64,000 nt of DNA, from positions 620,001 through 684,000 of the forward strand of contig CM034412.1 in the NCBI GenBank assembly GCA_019925095.2, in the 5' to 3' direction. The first letter of the stretch is position 1, and each line of letters begins with the position of its first letter. Shown piece after piece: positions 43,163-54,925 of this stretch. The notes under the pieces were generated by a model. It had not been told where the DNA came from. It was given only the letters and a program-made list of their open reading frames with translations, and did no database searches. The position numbers were made by a program, and so were the translations under genes. This DNA is from Dendrolimus kikuchii. Its lineage: Eukaryota > Arthropoda > Insecta > Lepidoptera > Lasiocampidae.

Positions 43163-43729
43163 CTGCAAAGAAAAAGAATATAATTAAACATGAGTAGTGT
43201 TCAAGACAACAAACTGTTTTCTAAAAACAAGCCAAGTAACCCAAAGCTAGGTGATATAGCATTTATCCGTCTGGATGGCTGCCACCTCTAGTCTAGAGTG
43301 TGTCACCTTAACAAACTTGAATTGTGTTCCGGAATGAGTGGCTAGTCGAAAGCACATTAGTAGCACGTAGTAATTAAAACAATGAGCACATTGGATCTGA
43401 GAACTGTTTACGTGATGGATGCTTCCGGCTAGGTTTCAAACCACCGCTTTTTTGGAATGAGTTCGGGATGCAAGTGCGCCAACCATGGGTGTTTTATGAA
43501 ATCAACAAGTAGCGACATATTAGCTCCTTGTAATTTTTAAACAAAGTAATGGAAAATTCTACATCAAATCAAGGTGGTTATAGCTCAAAAAATACTTTCA
43601 ACGTTGTTTGTTTCGAACAATATCCGTTTAGTAGTTTTTAAGATGTTTCATTTTCATTGCTTTTTATATTTTCGTAGCTCAGTAAATTAAAGTAGTAATA
43701 AAAAATAATGAATGACTGTGTGTGTGTAC

Positions 43730-44666
43730 CTTATTCGGTATGCTGTCACGAGTTTTCATTAATAATTCAATTCAGTTTCCTTTACTCTTTGGCTGGAAGT
43801 ATTTAAAGAACGCGTCAACAGTACTGTTGGTATCATTACTACAGCAATGCGTGTCTTCTCCATATGTACCTGTAGCTTTCTCATGATACCAAATCGATTT
43901 TGGAAACGGTGGCCATGTGTAGTTAATGCTGTCTACCAATGTTTTTGAATGGTTAGATATTATATGTTCCATTTCAGAAATCCTCGATATCTGGAGTCAT
44001 GTGTTACTTGTAGATTTCTTTTCAACTTGACCGACTTTATTTGAAATATTTGATAAATTCCATATTGGAATGGGCAGGGTATTAGCTGCAGGAGGTATTT
44101 TGTCGTTGTTTACATCGAATCTTACTTCATTTTGGGTAAATGTAACACAACCATCAGATCTAATTAGAGTGATGTTGATATTTGAAGGTCTTGCTGTATT
44201 TGAATCTTTTAGTATTTTAAAAGATTCATTATCAAATACTGGTCTGCTTCCATGGGGTTTATTTTACTGGATATATTGTTACTTTTAGCAGCTTCAAATA
44301 TTTTACTTAACAGAGTTTGTGTCACTATTGTTGCAGAATCTAATTTGATGTTACTGACATTATTATTCTTTGCAAAATTATTATAAGTGCCAGTTTCTTT
44401 ATCTTCGTTATCGTATTTTGCTTGTGATTTGAAGGAAGATTCAAATAATTGAAATAATCCTTTATTCTTAGGTCTTGTGTTTTTTGTTTTATAACTGATG
44501 TGTCACTAGTACCAGAGATGTCTATATTACAATGATCGAAATCGTCTTTTGCTACACTTTTGTCAAATCGTTTTCTTTTACAACAGCACTTGAGTCTATT
44601 GAAGATATTATCTTCGTATTCTAAAAATTGAATAATTTCTCGACGGATTTCTTGTATATCGAGTTC
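43730..44666 (-). pseudogene. array unit 5
   Basis: 937 bp. It has a TGG-to-TGA nonsense at 43999-43997 (shared with unit 10) and small deletions near 44265 and 44388 that break the middle. The 5' 115 codons to ~44340 are open in pieces. Confidence 0.7.
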
Positions 44667-45233
44667 CTGCAAAGAAAAATAATGCAATTAAACATGAGCA
44701 GTGTTTAAGACAACAAACTGTTTTCTAAAAATAGGCCAAGTAACCCAAAGCTAGGTGGTATAGCATTTATCCGTCTGGATGGCTGCCACCTCTAGTCTAG
44801 AGTGTTTCACCTTAACAAACTTGAATTGTGTTCCGGAATGAGTGGCTAGTTGAAAGCACATTAGTAGCACGTAGTAATTAAAACAATAAGCACATTGGAT
44901 CTGAAAACTGTTTACGTGATGGATGCTTCCGGCTAGGTTTCAAACCACCGCTTTTTTGGAATGAGTTCGGGATGCAAGTGCGCCAACCATGGGTGTTTTA
45001 TGAAATCAACAAGTAGCGACATATTAGCTCCTTGTAATTTTTAAACAAAGTAATGGAAAATTCTACGTCAAGTCAAGGTGGTTATAGCTCAAAAAATACT
45101 GTCAACGTTGTTTGTTTCGAACAATATCCGTTTAGTAGTTTTTAAGATGTTTCATTTTCATTGCTTTTTATATTTTCGTAGCTCAGTAAATTAAAGTAGT
45201 AATAAAAAATAATGAATGACTGTGTGTGTGTAC

Positions 45234-46188
45234 CTTATTCGGTATGCTGTCACGAGTTTTCATTAATAATTCAATTCAGTTTCCTTTACTCTTTGGCTGG
45301 AAGTATTTAAAGAACGCGTCAACAGTACTGTTGGTATCATTACTACAGCAATGCGTGTCTTCTCCATATGTACCTGTAGCTTTCTCATGATACCAAATCG
45401 ATTTTGGAAACGGTGGCCATGTGTAGTTAATGCTGTCTACCAATGTTTTTGAATGGTTAGATATTATATGTTCCATTTCAGAAATCCTCGATATTTGGAG
45501 CCATGTGTTTACTTGTAGATTTCTTTTCAACTTGACCGACTTTATTTGAAATATTTGATAAATTCCATATTGGAATGGGCAGGGTGTTAGCTGCAGCAGG
45601 TATATTGTCGTTGTTTTTTACATCGTATCTTACTTCATTTTGGGTAAATGTAACAAAACCATCAGATCTAGTTTTAGTGCTGTTGATATTTGAAGGTATA
45701 TATGCTGTATTTGAATCTTTTAGTATTTTAAAAGATTCATTATCAAATACTGGTCTGCTTCCATGGGGTTTATTCTTACTGGATATATTGTTACTTTTAG
45801 CAGCTTCAAATATTTTACTTAACAGAGTTGGTGTCGCAATTGTTGTTGTTAATTTGATGTTACTGACATTATTATTCTTTTCAAAATTATTATAAGTAAG
45901 TGTCACTTTACTTTTGTTCGTTATCGTATTTTTCTTGTGATTTGAAGGAAGATTCAAATAATTGAAACAATCCTTAATTTTTAGTCTCTGTGTTTTGTGT
46001 TTTATAACTGACGTGTCACTAGTACCAGCGATGTCAATATTACAACGATCAAAATCGTCTTTTGCTACACTTTTATCAAATCGTTTTCTTTTACAACAGC
46101 ACTTGAGTCAATTGAAGATATTACAGGCGTTATCTCCATATTCTAAAAATTTAATGAGTTCTCGATGGGTTTCTTGTAGATCGAGTTC
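45234..46188 (-). pseudogene. array unit 6, mosaic copy
   Basis: 955 bp. From 45234 to ~45493 it is identical to unit 5. From ~45494 through the upstream spacer to ~46550 it follows unit 4. It carries the unit 4 nonsense and frameshift lesions. Confidence 0.7.
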
Positions 46189-46762
46189 CTGCAAAGAAAA
46201 AGAATATAATTAAACATGAGTAGTGTTCAAGACAACAAACTGTTTTCTAAAAACAAGCCAAGTAACCCAAAGCTAGGTGATATAGCATTTATCCGTCTGG
46301 ATGGCTGCCACCTCTAGTCTAGAGTGTGTCACCTTAACAAACTTGAATTGTGTTCCGGAATGAGTGGCTAGTCGAAAGCACATTAGTAGCACGTAGTAAT
46401 TAAAACAATGAGCACATTGGATCTGAGAACTGTTTACGTGATGGATGCTTCCGGCTAGGTTTCAAACCACCGCTTTTTTGGAATGAGTTCGGGATGCAAG
46501 TGCGCCAACCATGGGTGTTTTATGAAATCAACAAGTAGCGACATATTAGCTCGTTGTAATTTTTAAACAAGTTAATAGAAAATTCTACATCAAATCAAGG
46601 TGGTTATAGCTCAAAAAATACTTTCAACGTTGTTTGTTTCGAACAATATCCGTTTAGTAGTTTTTAAGATGTTTCATTTTCGTTTGATTGCTTTTTATAT
46701 TTTCGTAGGTCAGTAAATTAAAGTAGTGATAAAAAATAATCAATGACTATGTGTGTATGTAC

Positions 46763-47707
46763 CTTATTCAGTATGCTGTCACGAGTTTTTATTAAAAATT
46801 CAATTCAGTTTCCTTTACTCTTTGGCTGGAAGTATTCAAAGAACGCGTCAACAGTACTGTTGGTATCGTTACTACAGCAACGAGTGTCTTCTCCATATGT
46901 ACCTGTAGCTTTCTCATGAAATCAAATCGATTTTGGAAACGGTGGCCATGTGTAGTTAATGCTCTCTACCAATGTTTTTGAATGGTTAGATGTTATCTGT
47001 TCCATTTCAGAAATCGTCGATATCTGGAGCCATGTGTTACTTATAGATTTCTTTTGAACTTGACCGACTTTATTTGAAATATTTGATAAATTCCATATTG
47101 GAATGGGCAGGGTGTTAGCTGCAGGAGGTATTTTGTCGTTGTTTACATCGAATCTTACTTCATTTTGGGTAAATGTAACAAAACCATCAGATCTAGTTAT
47201 AGTGCTGTTGATATTTGAAGGTATATATGCTGTATTTGAATCTTTTAGTATTTTAAAAAATTCATTATCAAATACTGGCCTGCTTCCATGGGGTTTATTC
47301 TTACTGGATATATGGTTACTTTTAGCACCTTTAAACATTTTATTTAACAAAGTTTGTGTCGCGATTGTTGCAGAATCTAATTTGATGTTACTGACATTAT
47401 TATTCTTTTCAAAATTATTATTAGTAAGTGTCACTTTACTTTTGTTTGTTATCGTATTTTTCTGGTGATTTGAATGAATATTCAAATAATTGAAATAATC
47501 CTTAATTTTTTGTTCCTGTGTTTTGTTTTTTGTGACTGATGTTTCACTAGTACCAGAGATGTCTATATTACAATGATCAAAATCGTCTTTTGCTACACTT
47601 TTGTCAAATCGTTTTCTTTTACAAGAGTACTTGAGTTTATTGAAGATATTATCTTCGTATTCTAAAAATTCAATGAGTTCTCGACGGATTTCTTGCATAT
47701 CGAGTTC
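46763..47707 (-). pseudogene. array unit 7, longest open frame
   Basis: 945 bp. The frame is uninterrupted from the acceptor-like site through 261 codons to TGA at 46922, where TGG of the KSIW motif became TGA. Without that change it would run to the same end as the others. The least damaged member and the best guide to the protein: ELDMQEIRRELIEFLEYED start, SCKRKRFDKSVAKDDFDHC basic/Cys cluster, Asn-rich centre. Confidence 0.7.
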
Positions 47708-48183
47708 CTGCAAAGAAAAAGAATGCAATTAAACATGAGCAGTGCTTAAGACAACAAACTGTTTTCTAAAAACAGGCCAAGTAACCCAAAGCTAGGTGGT
47801 GGGGCATTTATCCGTCTGACTGCCACCTCTAGGTCACCTTAACAAACTTGAATTGTGTTCCGGAATGAGTGGCTAGTCGAAAGCACATTAGTAGCACGTA
47901 GTAATTAAAACAATGAGCACTTTGGATCTGAAAACTGTCTACATGATGCATGCTTCCGGCTAGGTTTCAAATCACTGCTTTTTTGGAATGAGTTCGAGAT
48001 GCAAGTGCGGTAACAATGCCTGTTTTATGAAATCATCAAGTGGCGACATATTAGCGTTTGTTTCGAACAATATCCGTTTAGTAGTTTTTAAGATGTTTCA
48101 TTTTCGTTTGATTACTTTTAATATTTTCGTAGCTCAGTAATTTAAAGTAGTAATAAAAATAATGAATGACTGTGTGTGTGTAC

Positions 48184-49124
48184 CTTATTCAGTATGCTGT
48201 CACGAGTTTTCACAATTCAATTTCCTTCACTCCTTGACTGGAAATATTTAAAATACGCGTCAACATTACTCTTGGTATCGTTAGTACAGCAATGCGTGTC
48301 TTCTTGAAATGTACCTGTAGCTTTCTCATGAAACCAAATCGATTTTGGAAACGGTGGCCATGTGTAGTTAATGCTATCTACCAATGTTTTTGAATGGTTA
48401 GATGTTATCTGTTCCATTTCAGAAATCGTCGATATCTGGAGCCATGTGTTACTTGTAGATTTCTTTTGAACTTGACCGACTTTATTTGAAATATTTGATA
48501 AATTCCATATTGGAATGGGCAGGGTGTTAGCTGCAGGAGGTATTTTGTCGTTGTTTACATCGTATCTTACTTCATTTTGGGTAAATGTAGCAAAACCATC
48601 AGATCTAATTATAGTGATGTTGATATTTGAAGGTCTTGCTATATTTGAATCTTTTAGTATTTTAAAAGGTTCGTTATCAAATACTGGTCTGCTTCCACGG
48701 GGTTTATTCTTACTGAATATATTATTATTTTTAGCAGCTTCAAATATTTTACTTAACAGAATTTGTGTCACGATTGTTGCAGAATCTAATTTGATGTTAC
48801 TGACATTATTATTCTTTGCAAAATTATTATAAGTAAGTGTCAGATTATTTATCTTCGTTATCATATTTTGTTTGTGATTTGAAGGAAGATTCAAATAATT
48901 GAAATAATCCTTAATTTTTTGGTCCTGTGTTTTTGTTTTATAGCTGATGTGTCACTAGTACCAGCGATGTCTATATTACAATGACCAAAATCGTCTTTCG
49001 CTACACTTTTGTCAAATCGTTTTCTTTTACAACAGCACTTGAGTCTATTGAAGATATTACAGGCGTTATCTTCGTATTCTAAAAATTGAATGAGTTCTCG
49101 AAGGGTTTCTTGTAGATCGAGTTC
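48184..49124 (-). pseudogene. array unit 8
   Basis: 941 bp. It shares the one-base deletion of unit 3 (near 48937) and is identical to it upstream of 48521. After the shift it is open to TGA at 48217. The spacer to unit 7 is ~100 bp shorter than usual. Confidence 0.7.
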
Positions 49125-49698
49125 CTGCAAAGAAAAATAATGCAATTAAACATGAGCAGTGTTTAAGACAACAAACTGTTTTCTAAAAACAGGCCAAGTA
49201 ACCCAAAGCTAGATGGTAGAGCATTTATCCGTCTGGATGGCTGCCACCTCTAGTCTAGAGTGTGTCACCTTAACAAATTTGAATTGTGTTCCGGAATAAG
49301 TGGCTAGTCGAAAGCACATTAGTAGCACGTAGTAATTAAAACAATGAGCACATTGGATCTGAAAACTGTCTACGTGATGCATGCTTCCGGCTAGGTTGCA
49401 AACCACTGCTTTTTTGGAATGAGTTGGGGATGCAAGTGCGCTAACCATGGCTGTTTTATGAAATCAACAAGTGGCGACATATTAGCTCCTTGTAATTTTT
49501 AAACAAAGTAATGGAAAATTCTACATCAAATCAAAGTGGTTATAGCTCAAAAAATACTGTCAACGTTGTTTGTTTCGAACAATATCCGTTTAGTAGTTTT
49601 TAAGATGTTTCATTTTCGTTTGATGGCTTTTTATATTTTCGTAGCTCAGTAAATTAAAGTAGTAATAAAAAATAATGAATGACTGTGTGTGTGTGTAC

Positions 49699-50644
49699 CT
49701 TATTCGGTATGCTGTCACGAGTTTTCACAATTCAATTTCCTTCACTCTTTGACTGGAAATATTTAAAGAACGCGTCAACAGTACTCTTGTTATCGTTAGT
49801 AGAACAATGCGTGTCTTCTTCAAATGTACCTGTAACTTTCTCATGAAACCAAATCGATTTTGGAAATGGTGGCCATGTGTAGTTAATGCTATCTACCAAT
49901 GTTTTTGAATGGTTAGATGTTATCTGTTCCATTTCAGATATCATCGATATTTGGAGCCATGTGTTTACTTGTAGATTTCTTTTCAACTTGACCGACTTTA
50001 TTTGAAATATTTGATAAATTCCATATTGGAATGGGCAGGGTGTTAGCTGCAGCAGGTATATTGTCGTTGTTTTTTACATCGTATCTTACTTCATTTTGGG
50101 TAAATGTAACAAAACCATCAGATCTAGTTTTAGTGCTGTTGATATTTGAAGGTATATATGCTGTATTTGAATCTTTTAGTATTTTAAAAGATTCATTATC
50201 AAATACTGGTCTGCTTCCATGGGGTTTATTCTTACTGGATATATTGTTACTTTTAGCAGCTTCAAATATTTTACTTAACAGAGTTGGTGTCGCAATTGTT
50301 GTTGTTAATTTGATGTTACTGACATTATTATTCTTTTCAAAATTATTATAAGTAAGTGTCACTTTACTTTTGTTCGTTATCGTATTTTTCTTGTGATTTG
50401 AAGGAAGATTCAAATAATTGAAACAATCCTTAATTTTTAGTCTCTGTGTTTTGTGTTTTATAACTGACGTGTCACTAGTACCAGCGATGTCAATATTACA
50501 ACGATCAAAATCGTCTTTTGCTACACTTTTATCAAATCGTTTTCTTTTACAACAGCACTTGAGTCAATTGAAGATATTACAGGCGTTATCTCCATATTCT
50601 AAAAATTTAATGAGTTCTCGATGGGTTTCTTGTAGATCGAGTTC
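49699..50644 (-). pseudogene. array unit 9
   Basis: Base-for-base copy of unit 4, offset by 7,482 bp, with the same two lesions. Confidence 0.7.
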
Positions 50645-51211
50645 CTGCAAAGAAAAAGAATATAATTAAACATGAGTAGTGTTCAAGACAACAAACTGTT
50701 TTCTAAAAACAAGCCAAGTAACCCAAAGCTAGGTGATATAGCATTTATCCGTCTGGATGGCTGCCACCTCTAGTCTAGAGTGTGTCACCTTAACAAACTT
50801 GAATTGTGTTCCGGAATGAGTGGCTAGTCGAAAGCACATTAGTAGCACGTAGTAATTAAAACAATGAGCACATTGGATCTGAGAACTGTTTACGTGATGG
50901 ATGCTTCCGGCTAGGTTTCAAACCACCGCTTTTTTGGAATGAGTTCGGGATGCAAGTGCGCCAACCATGGGTGTTTTATGAAATCAACAAGTAGCGACAT
51001 ATTAGCTCCTTGTAATTTTTAAACAAAGTAATGGAAAATTCTACATCAAATCAAGGTGGTTATAGCTCAAAAAATACTTTCAACGTTGTTTGTTTCGAAC
51101 AATATCCGTTTAGTAGTTTTTAAGATGTTTCATTTTCATTGCTTTTTATATTTTCGTAGCTCAGTAAATTAAAGTAGTAATAAAAAATAATGAATGACTG
51201 TGTGTGTGTAC

Positions 51212-52165
51212 CTTATTCGGTATGCTGTCACGAGTTTTCATTAATAATTCAATTCAGTTTCCTTTACTCTTTGGCTGGAAGTATTTAAAGAACGCGTCAA
51301 CAGTACTGTTGGTATCATTACTACAGCAATGCGTGTCTTCTCCATATGTACCTGTAGCTTTCTCATGATACCAAATCGATTTTGGAAACGGTGGCCATGT
51401 GTAGTTAATGCTGTCTACCAATGTTTTTGAATGGTTAGATATTATATGTTCCATTTCAGAAATCCTCGATATCTGGAGTCATGTGTTACTTGTAGATTTC
51501 TTTTCAACTTGACCGACTTTATTTGAAATATTTGATAAATTCCATATTGGAATGGGCAGGGTGTTAGCTGCAGGAGGTATTTTGTCGTTGTTTACATCGA
51601 ATCTTACTTCATTTTGGGTAAATGTAACAAAACCATCAGATCTAGTTATAGTGCTGTTGATATTTGAAGGTATATATGCCGTATTTGAATCTTTTAGTAT
51701 TTTAAAAGATTCATTATCAAATACTGGCCTGCTTCCATGGGGTTTATTCTTACTGGATATATTGTTACTTTTAGCAGCTTCAAATATTTTACTTAACAGA
51801 GTTTGTGTCACGATTGTTGCGGAATCTAATTCGATGTTACTGACAGTATTATTCTTTGCAAAATTATTATAAGTAAGTGCCAGTTTATTTATCTTCGTTA
51901 TCGTATTTTGCTTGTGATTTGAAGGAAGATTCAAATAATTGAAATAATCCTTAATTTTTTGTTCCTGTGTTTTGTTTTTTGTAACTGATGTGTCAGTAGT
52001 ACCAGCTATGTCTATATTAAAATGGCCAAAATCGTTTTTTGCTACACTTTTGTCAGATCGTTTTCTTTTACAACAGCACTTGAGTCTATTGCAGATATTA
52101 CAGTCGTTATCTTCGTATTCCAAAAATTTAATTAGTTCTTGGCGAATTTCTTGCAGATTGAGTTC
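51212..52165 (-). pseudogene. array unit 10, right-most complete unit
   Basis: 954 bp. Open from the acceptor-like site to a TGG-to-TGA nonsense at 51481-51479, about 228 codons. Its 3' part is identical to unit 5, but its 5' part is distinct (ELNLQEIRQELIKFLEYED, NRLKCCCKRKRSDKSVAKND). Confidence 0.7.
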
Positions 52166-52749
52166 CTGCAAAGAAAATAAATACAATTAAACATAATTTC
52201 TGCCCTAAACCAAATCAATATAGTTGTATTAAACTCTGTTGATTTTTAAGGTGCTTTTAGTTATCATTTGCGTGCCAGAATAGGCAAAAATATGTGTAAC
52301 ATAAAATAACACATTATCAACGAATGTTTGTATTTACCATGTTTTTGAGCAAATAAATGATTTGATTTTATTTGATTTCATTTGATAAATCGTATTCAAG
52401 TCAACAAACTTTTTTTGTACAAACAAGTAGAACAACCCACAGTCCGCTTGGATGGCTACAACCCCTGGTCTAGATTGTCGCCATTGACATGATATCTCAT
52501 TCCTACCTTTTTTTAAATATAGCTTCGCACTGTTTATGGATCACTCCACACACTGTGAAGTGTAGACCTTGTTGTTGTAGTAGTTCGAAAAGTTATACTT
52601 CACTAAACTGTTGAAATTCTACGCACATAGATGTAATTATTGCTTAAATTCAACTACAACAATAGATTCTACTATTTTTTTTCTTTAAACTTATTTTTAG
52701 GCATTATCTTTACATAATTATAAAATTCTTCTGTTCGCTTTTATGTCAC

Positions 52750-52905
52750 TGAACTCCTCCTTAATACCTAAGCCGATTTTGATAAAAAAATATGTGGATT
52801 CTAATGGGTCCCGGGATGGTTTAGATTTACAATTGGACCCGGTTGGTGGCGCTGCAATCGGGTTCTAAATATTATTTGTTTAGGGTAGGACAACTTTTGC
52901 CGAGC
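52750..52905 (+). repeat. Helitron-like interior fragment
   Basis: TGGGTCCCGGGATGGTTTAG, GGTTGGTGGCGCTGCAATCG and TAGGGTAGGACAAC match 13540-13620 and 15380-15433. The CTAG end is gone. Confidence 0.4.
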
Positions 52906-52953
52906 CCGTTTGTAGATTTATGTCTAACTTATAATATGGCATATTTTAAGTAT

Positions 52954-53010
52954 ACATACATACATACATACATAACTTCACGCCAGTTCCCTTGCGGGGT
53001 AGGCACGAAC
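52954..53010 (-). mobile_element. RTE-like LINE tail, minimal copy
   Basis: Only the last ~57 bp (tetranucleotide tail plus ACTTCACGCCAGTTCCCTTG and GGTAGGCACGAACAA). An extreme 5' truncation. Confidence 0.7.
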
Positions 53011-53109
53011 AATTATATTATAATGGATAGAAAAGGCTACATTTTTTTGGTGGTAACTGCTGCACTACACTTTGGTTCTATGTTCTATAACTCGGTATAT
53101 ATTATTAAA

Positions 53110-53482
53110 CAAGATGCATATGGAAGATGGGTCGCCCCTTAGTATGGGACGCGTCTTGCGTCGATACTTTGGCAGCGTCCCATCTTCCAGCTACTAGCAT
53201 GTCTGCCGGTACAGCTGCTGCACAACAGGAGACCCTACAACGCCGCAAATACTCAGCCATCGGAAATGGCTACATATTTGCGGCTTTTGGGGTCGAGACC
53301 CTGGGACCATGGGGGCCTGAGGCGCACAAGCTTTATCGGGACATAGTTTAACGTCTGGTGGATGTCTCACGTGACCAAAAGACTGGTTTATACCTCGCAC
53401 AGCGCATCAGCATTGCCATTCAGAGAGGCAACGTGGCCAGTCTTTTGGGCACGTTTCCGACTTGTAGCGGTCTAGAACTAGA
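53110..53482 (+). pseudogene. retroelement C-terminal fragment (family F), copy 1
   Basis: GRPLVWDASCVDTLAASHL, QRRKYSAIGNGYIFAAFG and VETLGPWGPEAHKLYRD are followed, after a TAA, by [20 protein letters not shown] in the same frame. Two more copies lie at 58936 and 62998. I recall this domain at the C-terminus of reverse-transcriptase-bearing repeat proteins in invertebrates, but cannot name the clade. Confidence 0.6.
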
Positions 53483-53980
53483 TTTTATACTTTAATTTTA
53501 GTTTGTATATATAGTTTATTTTTAGTTTAATTTATTGTATAGTTTAATTTATTTATAATTTAGTTTATTTATAATTAGATACTTATTTATTTTTAAATAC
53601 TATGTTAATGATTTATATACTTTCTCATCATTAATAGAGAATATCATAAAGATGCATATCTTTTATGATAATAATTCAAGTTATCACCAAATCTTGAATG
53701 GACCGTAAAAATATAAATTCGCTTACCAATTGAAACATGAAGTCTTCGTAATAATATGGCTGAGATTTGAACATTGTCACTCCAAAATCACAATAGTAAA
53801 TTTTAGCAATTTTCGAATATAATATTGTGAGAGGTAGTTATGTGGCCAGTGATGAGCTTTCACGAATATACAAATTTACAATAACCTTCAAGCTAATCCT
53901 CAGTTGAACTATACGTCTTTAATTGGAGCACTTGTGGCAGTTTGAAAACACACCTCCCACTAGACGGATAAAGTCACTTA
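53483..53980. other. no gene seen
   Basis: Very AT-rich 3' flank of the family F copy, with no poly-A boundary evident. Confidence 0.4.
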
Positions 53981-53981
53981 A

Positions 53982-54271
53982 TATCACATACGTACATAAC
54001 TTCACGCCAGTTCCCTTGCGGGGTAGGCACGAACAACAGAGCGCCATTCAGGCTTATTCTTACACACCTCACTTGCTTCTTTGACATTCATAACTCTTGT
54101 CATGCACGCTCGTCTGTTCTTAAGGCTCCTGACATCACCTTCTGCTAGTACACGATCAATTTGATCATGGAAGGTGTGTCGTGGCCTTCCACGACTTCTG
54201 CATCCATCCACTTTTGCATTGTATATCTGTTTAGTCATTCTTACTATCATACTTACATACATACTTGATAT
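53982..54271 (-). mobile_element. RTE-like LINE 3' fragment with target duplication
   Basis: Minus frame MTKQIYNAKVDGCRSRGRPR through RAYPARELA. ATATCACA flanks both sides. The 5' end continues as TACATAC repeats that may be a second tail. Confidence 0.8.
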
Positions 54272-54622
54272 CACAAGCAATTAATATACTGCAACTAAAC
54301 ATTTACTTGTGAACACTGTGTATTATTTCAAAACTAAACTACACAAATCAATATCACTTTTAAAGTTCTGATAATGAAGGTAGTAAATTATTTTGCTGAA
54401 CTATTTGCAGGTACAGTTAGAAGCCAGGTTCCTGTATGCTCCTACCTTACCATCGGTTTTAAAATTGACTTTAATTATACGGAGTATATGTCAAATTTTA
54501 ACTAGTATAAGCAAATGTTTATGAAATATATCTATATATTAATATGTGAAGCAAAAACTATGTACCCCTTTTTACGAAAATTGCGCGGACGGAGGAGCAT
54601 GAAATTTCGCACACTTGCATAT
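54272..54622. other. no gene; possible repeat head at 54530-54615
   Basis: ATTAATATGTGAAGCAAAAAC and TTACGAAAATTGCGCGGACG look like the start of a dispersed repeat cut by the SINE. The rest is anonymous. Confidence 0.35.
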
Positions 54623-54623
54623 A

Positions 54624-54924
54624 TAATAATAATAATATCAGCCCATTAATGTCCCATTGCTGAGCTCGGGCCTCCCATTATAGGGGGAACAGACAGTATA
54701 CCCGCCACGCTTGTCCGAGGCGGCTTGGCAGGTTTGACACATCGGTTATCTCGATGTGCAGGTTGCATCACGATGTTTTCCTTCACCGTTGTTAGCACAT
54801 GGTAATTGTAGCAATATGCACATTAGATCAGAAAACTGACTAAGAGGTGCATGCGTTCCGGCCAGGATCGAACCCGCGCCCTCTGAGTCTGGGACGCGTG
54901 CGCTAGCCATTACGCTACCACGAC
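54624..54924 (-). repeat. tRNA-derived SINE, near full length
   Basis: On minus: GTCGTGGTAGCGTAATGGC (A box), GCGGGTTCGATCCTGG (B box), then the same body as 28783-29092, ending in an ATT-repeat tail at 54624. Confidence 0.8.
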
Positions 54925-54925
54925 T

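Larger units (their letters stand above)
36296..52490 (-). repeat. tandem array of ~1.5-kb exon-like units (11 units or parts)
   Basis: Eight well-preserved units (spacings 1,417-1,522 bp) plus three diverged ones at the left edge and a spacer stub at 52400-52490. Each unit has a ~940-955 bp segment between a TTTTTCTTTGCAG acceptor-like signal and an AATAAG|GTACAC donor-like signal, on minus. A spacer with a tRNA-SINE relic and a Bm1-like relic follows. The encoded Asn/Ser/Lys-rich protein is unknown to me. A BEL/Pao element and a repeat-E piece sit between the two leftmost units. Units are listed separately. Confidence 0.85.

Noticed and set aside
41033..51872. Hydrophobic plus-strand frames of ~105 codons in nearly all array units
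   Set aside because: They lie opposite the Asn-rich minus frame. Asn codons read antisense as Ile/Val, so a hydrophobic open frame is expected without selection. No start context or splice support was seen.
40693..52165. CRISPR-like or satellite array
   Set aside because: The unit is ~1.5 kb with gene-like borders and the genome is eukaryotic. There are no short direct repeats with unique spacers.
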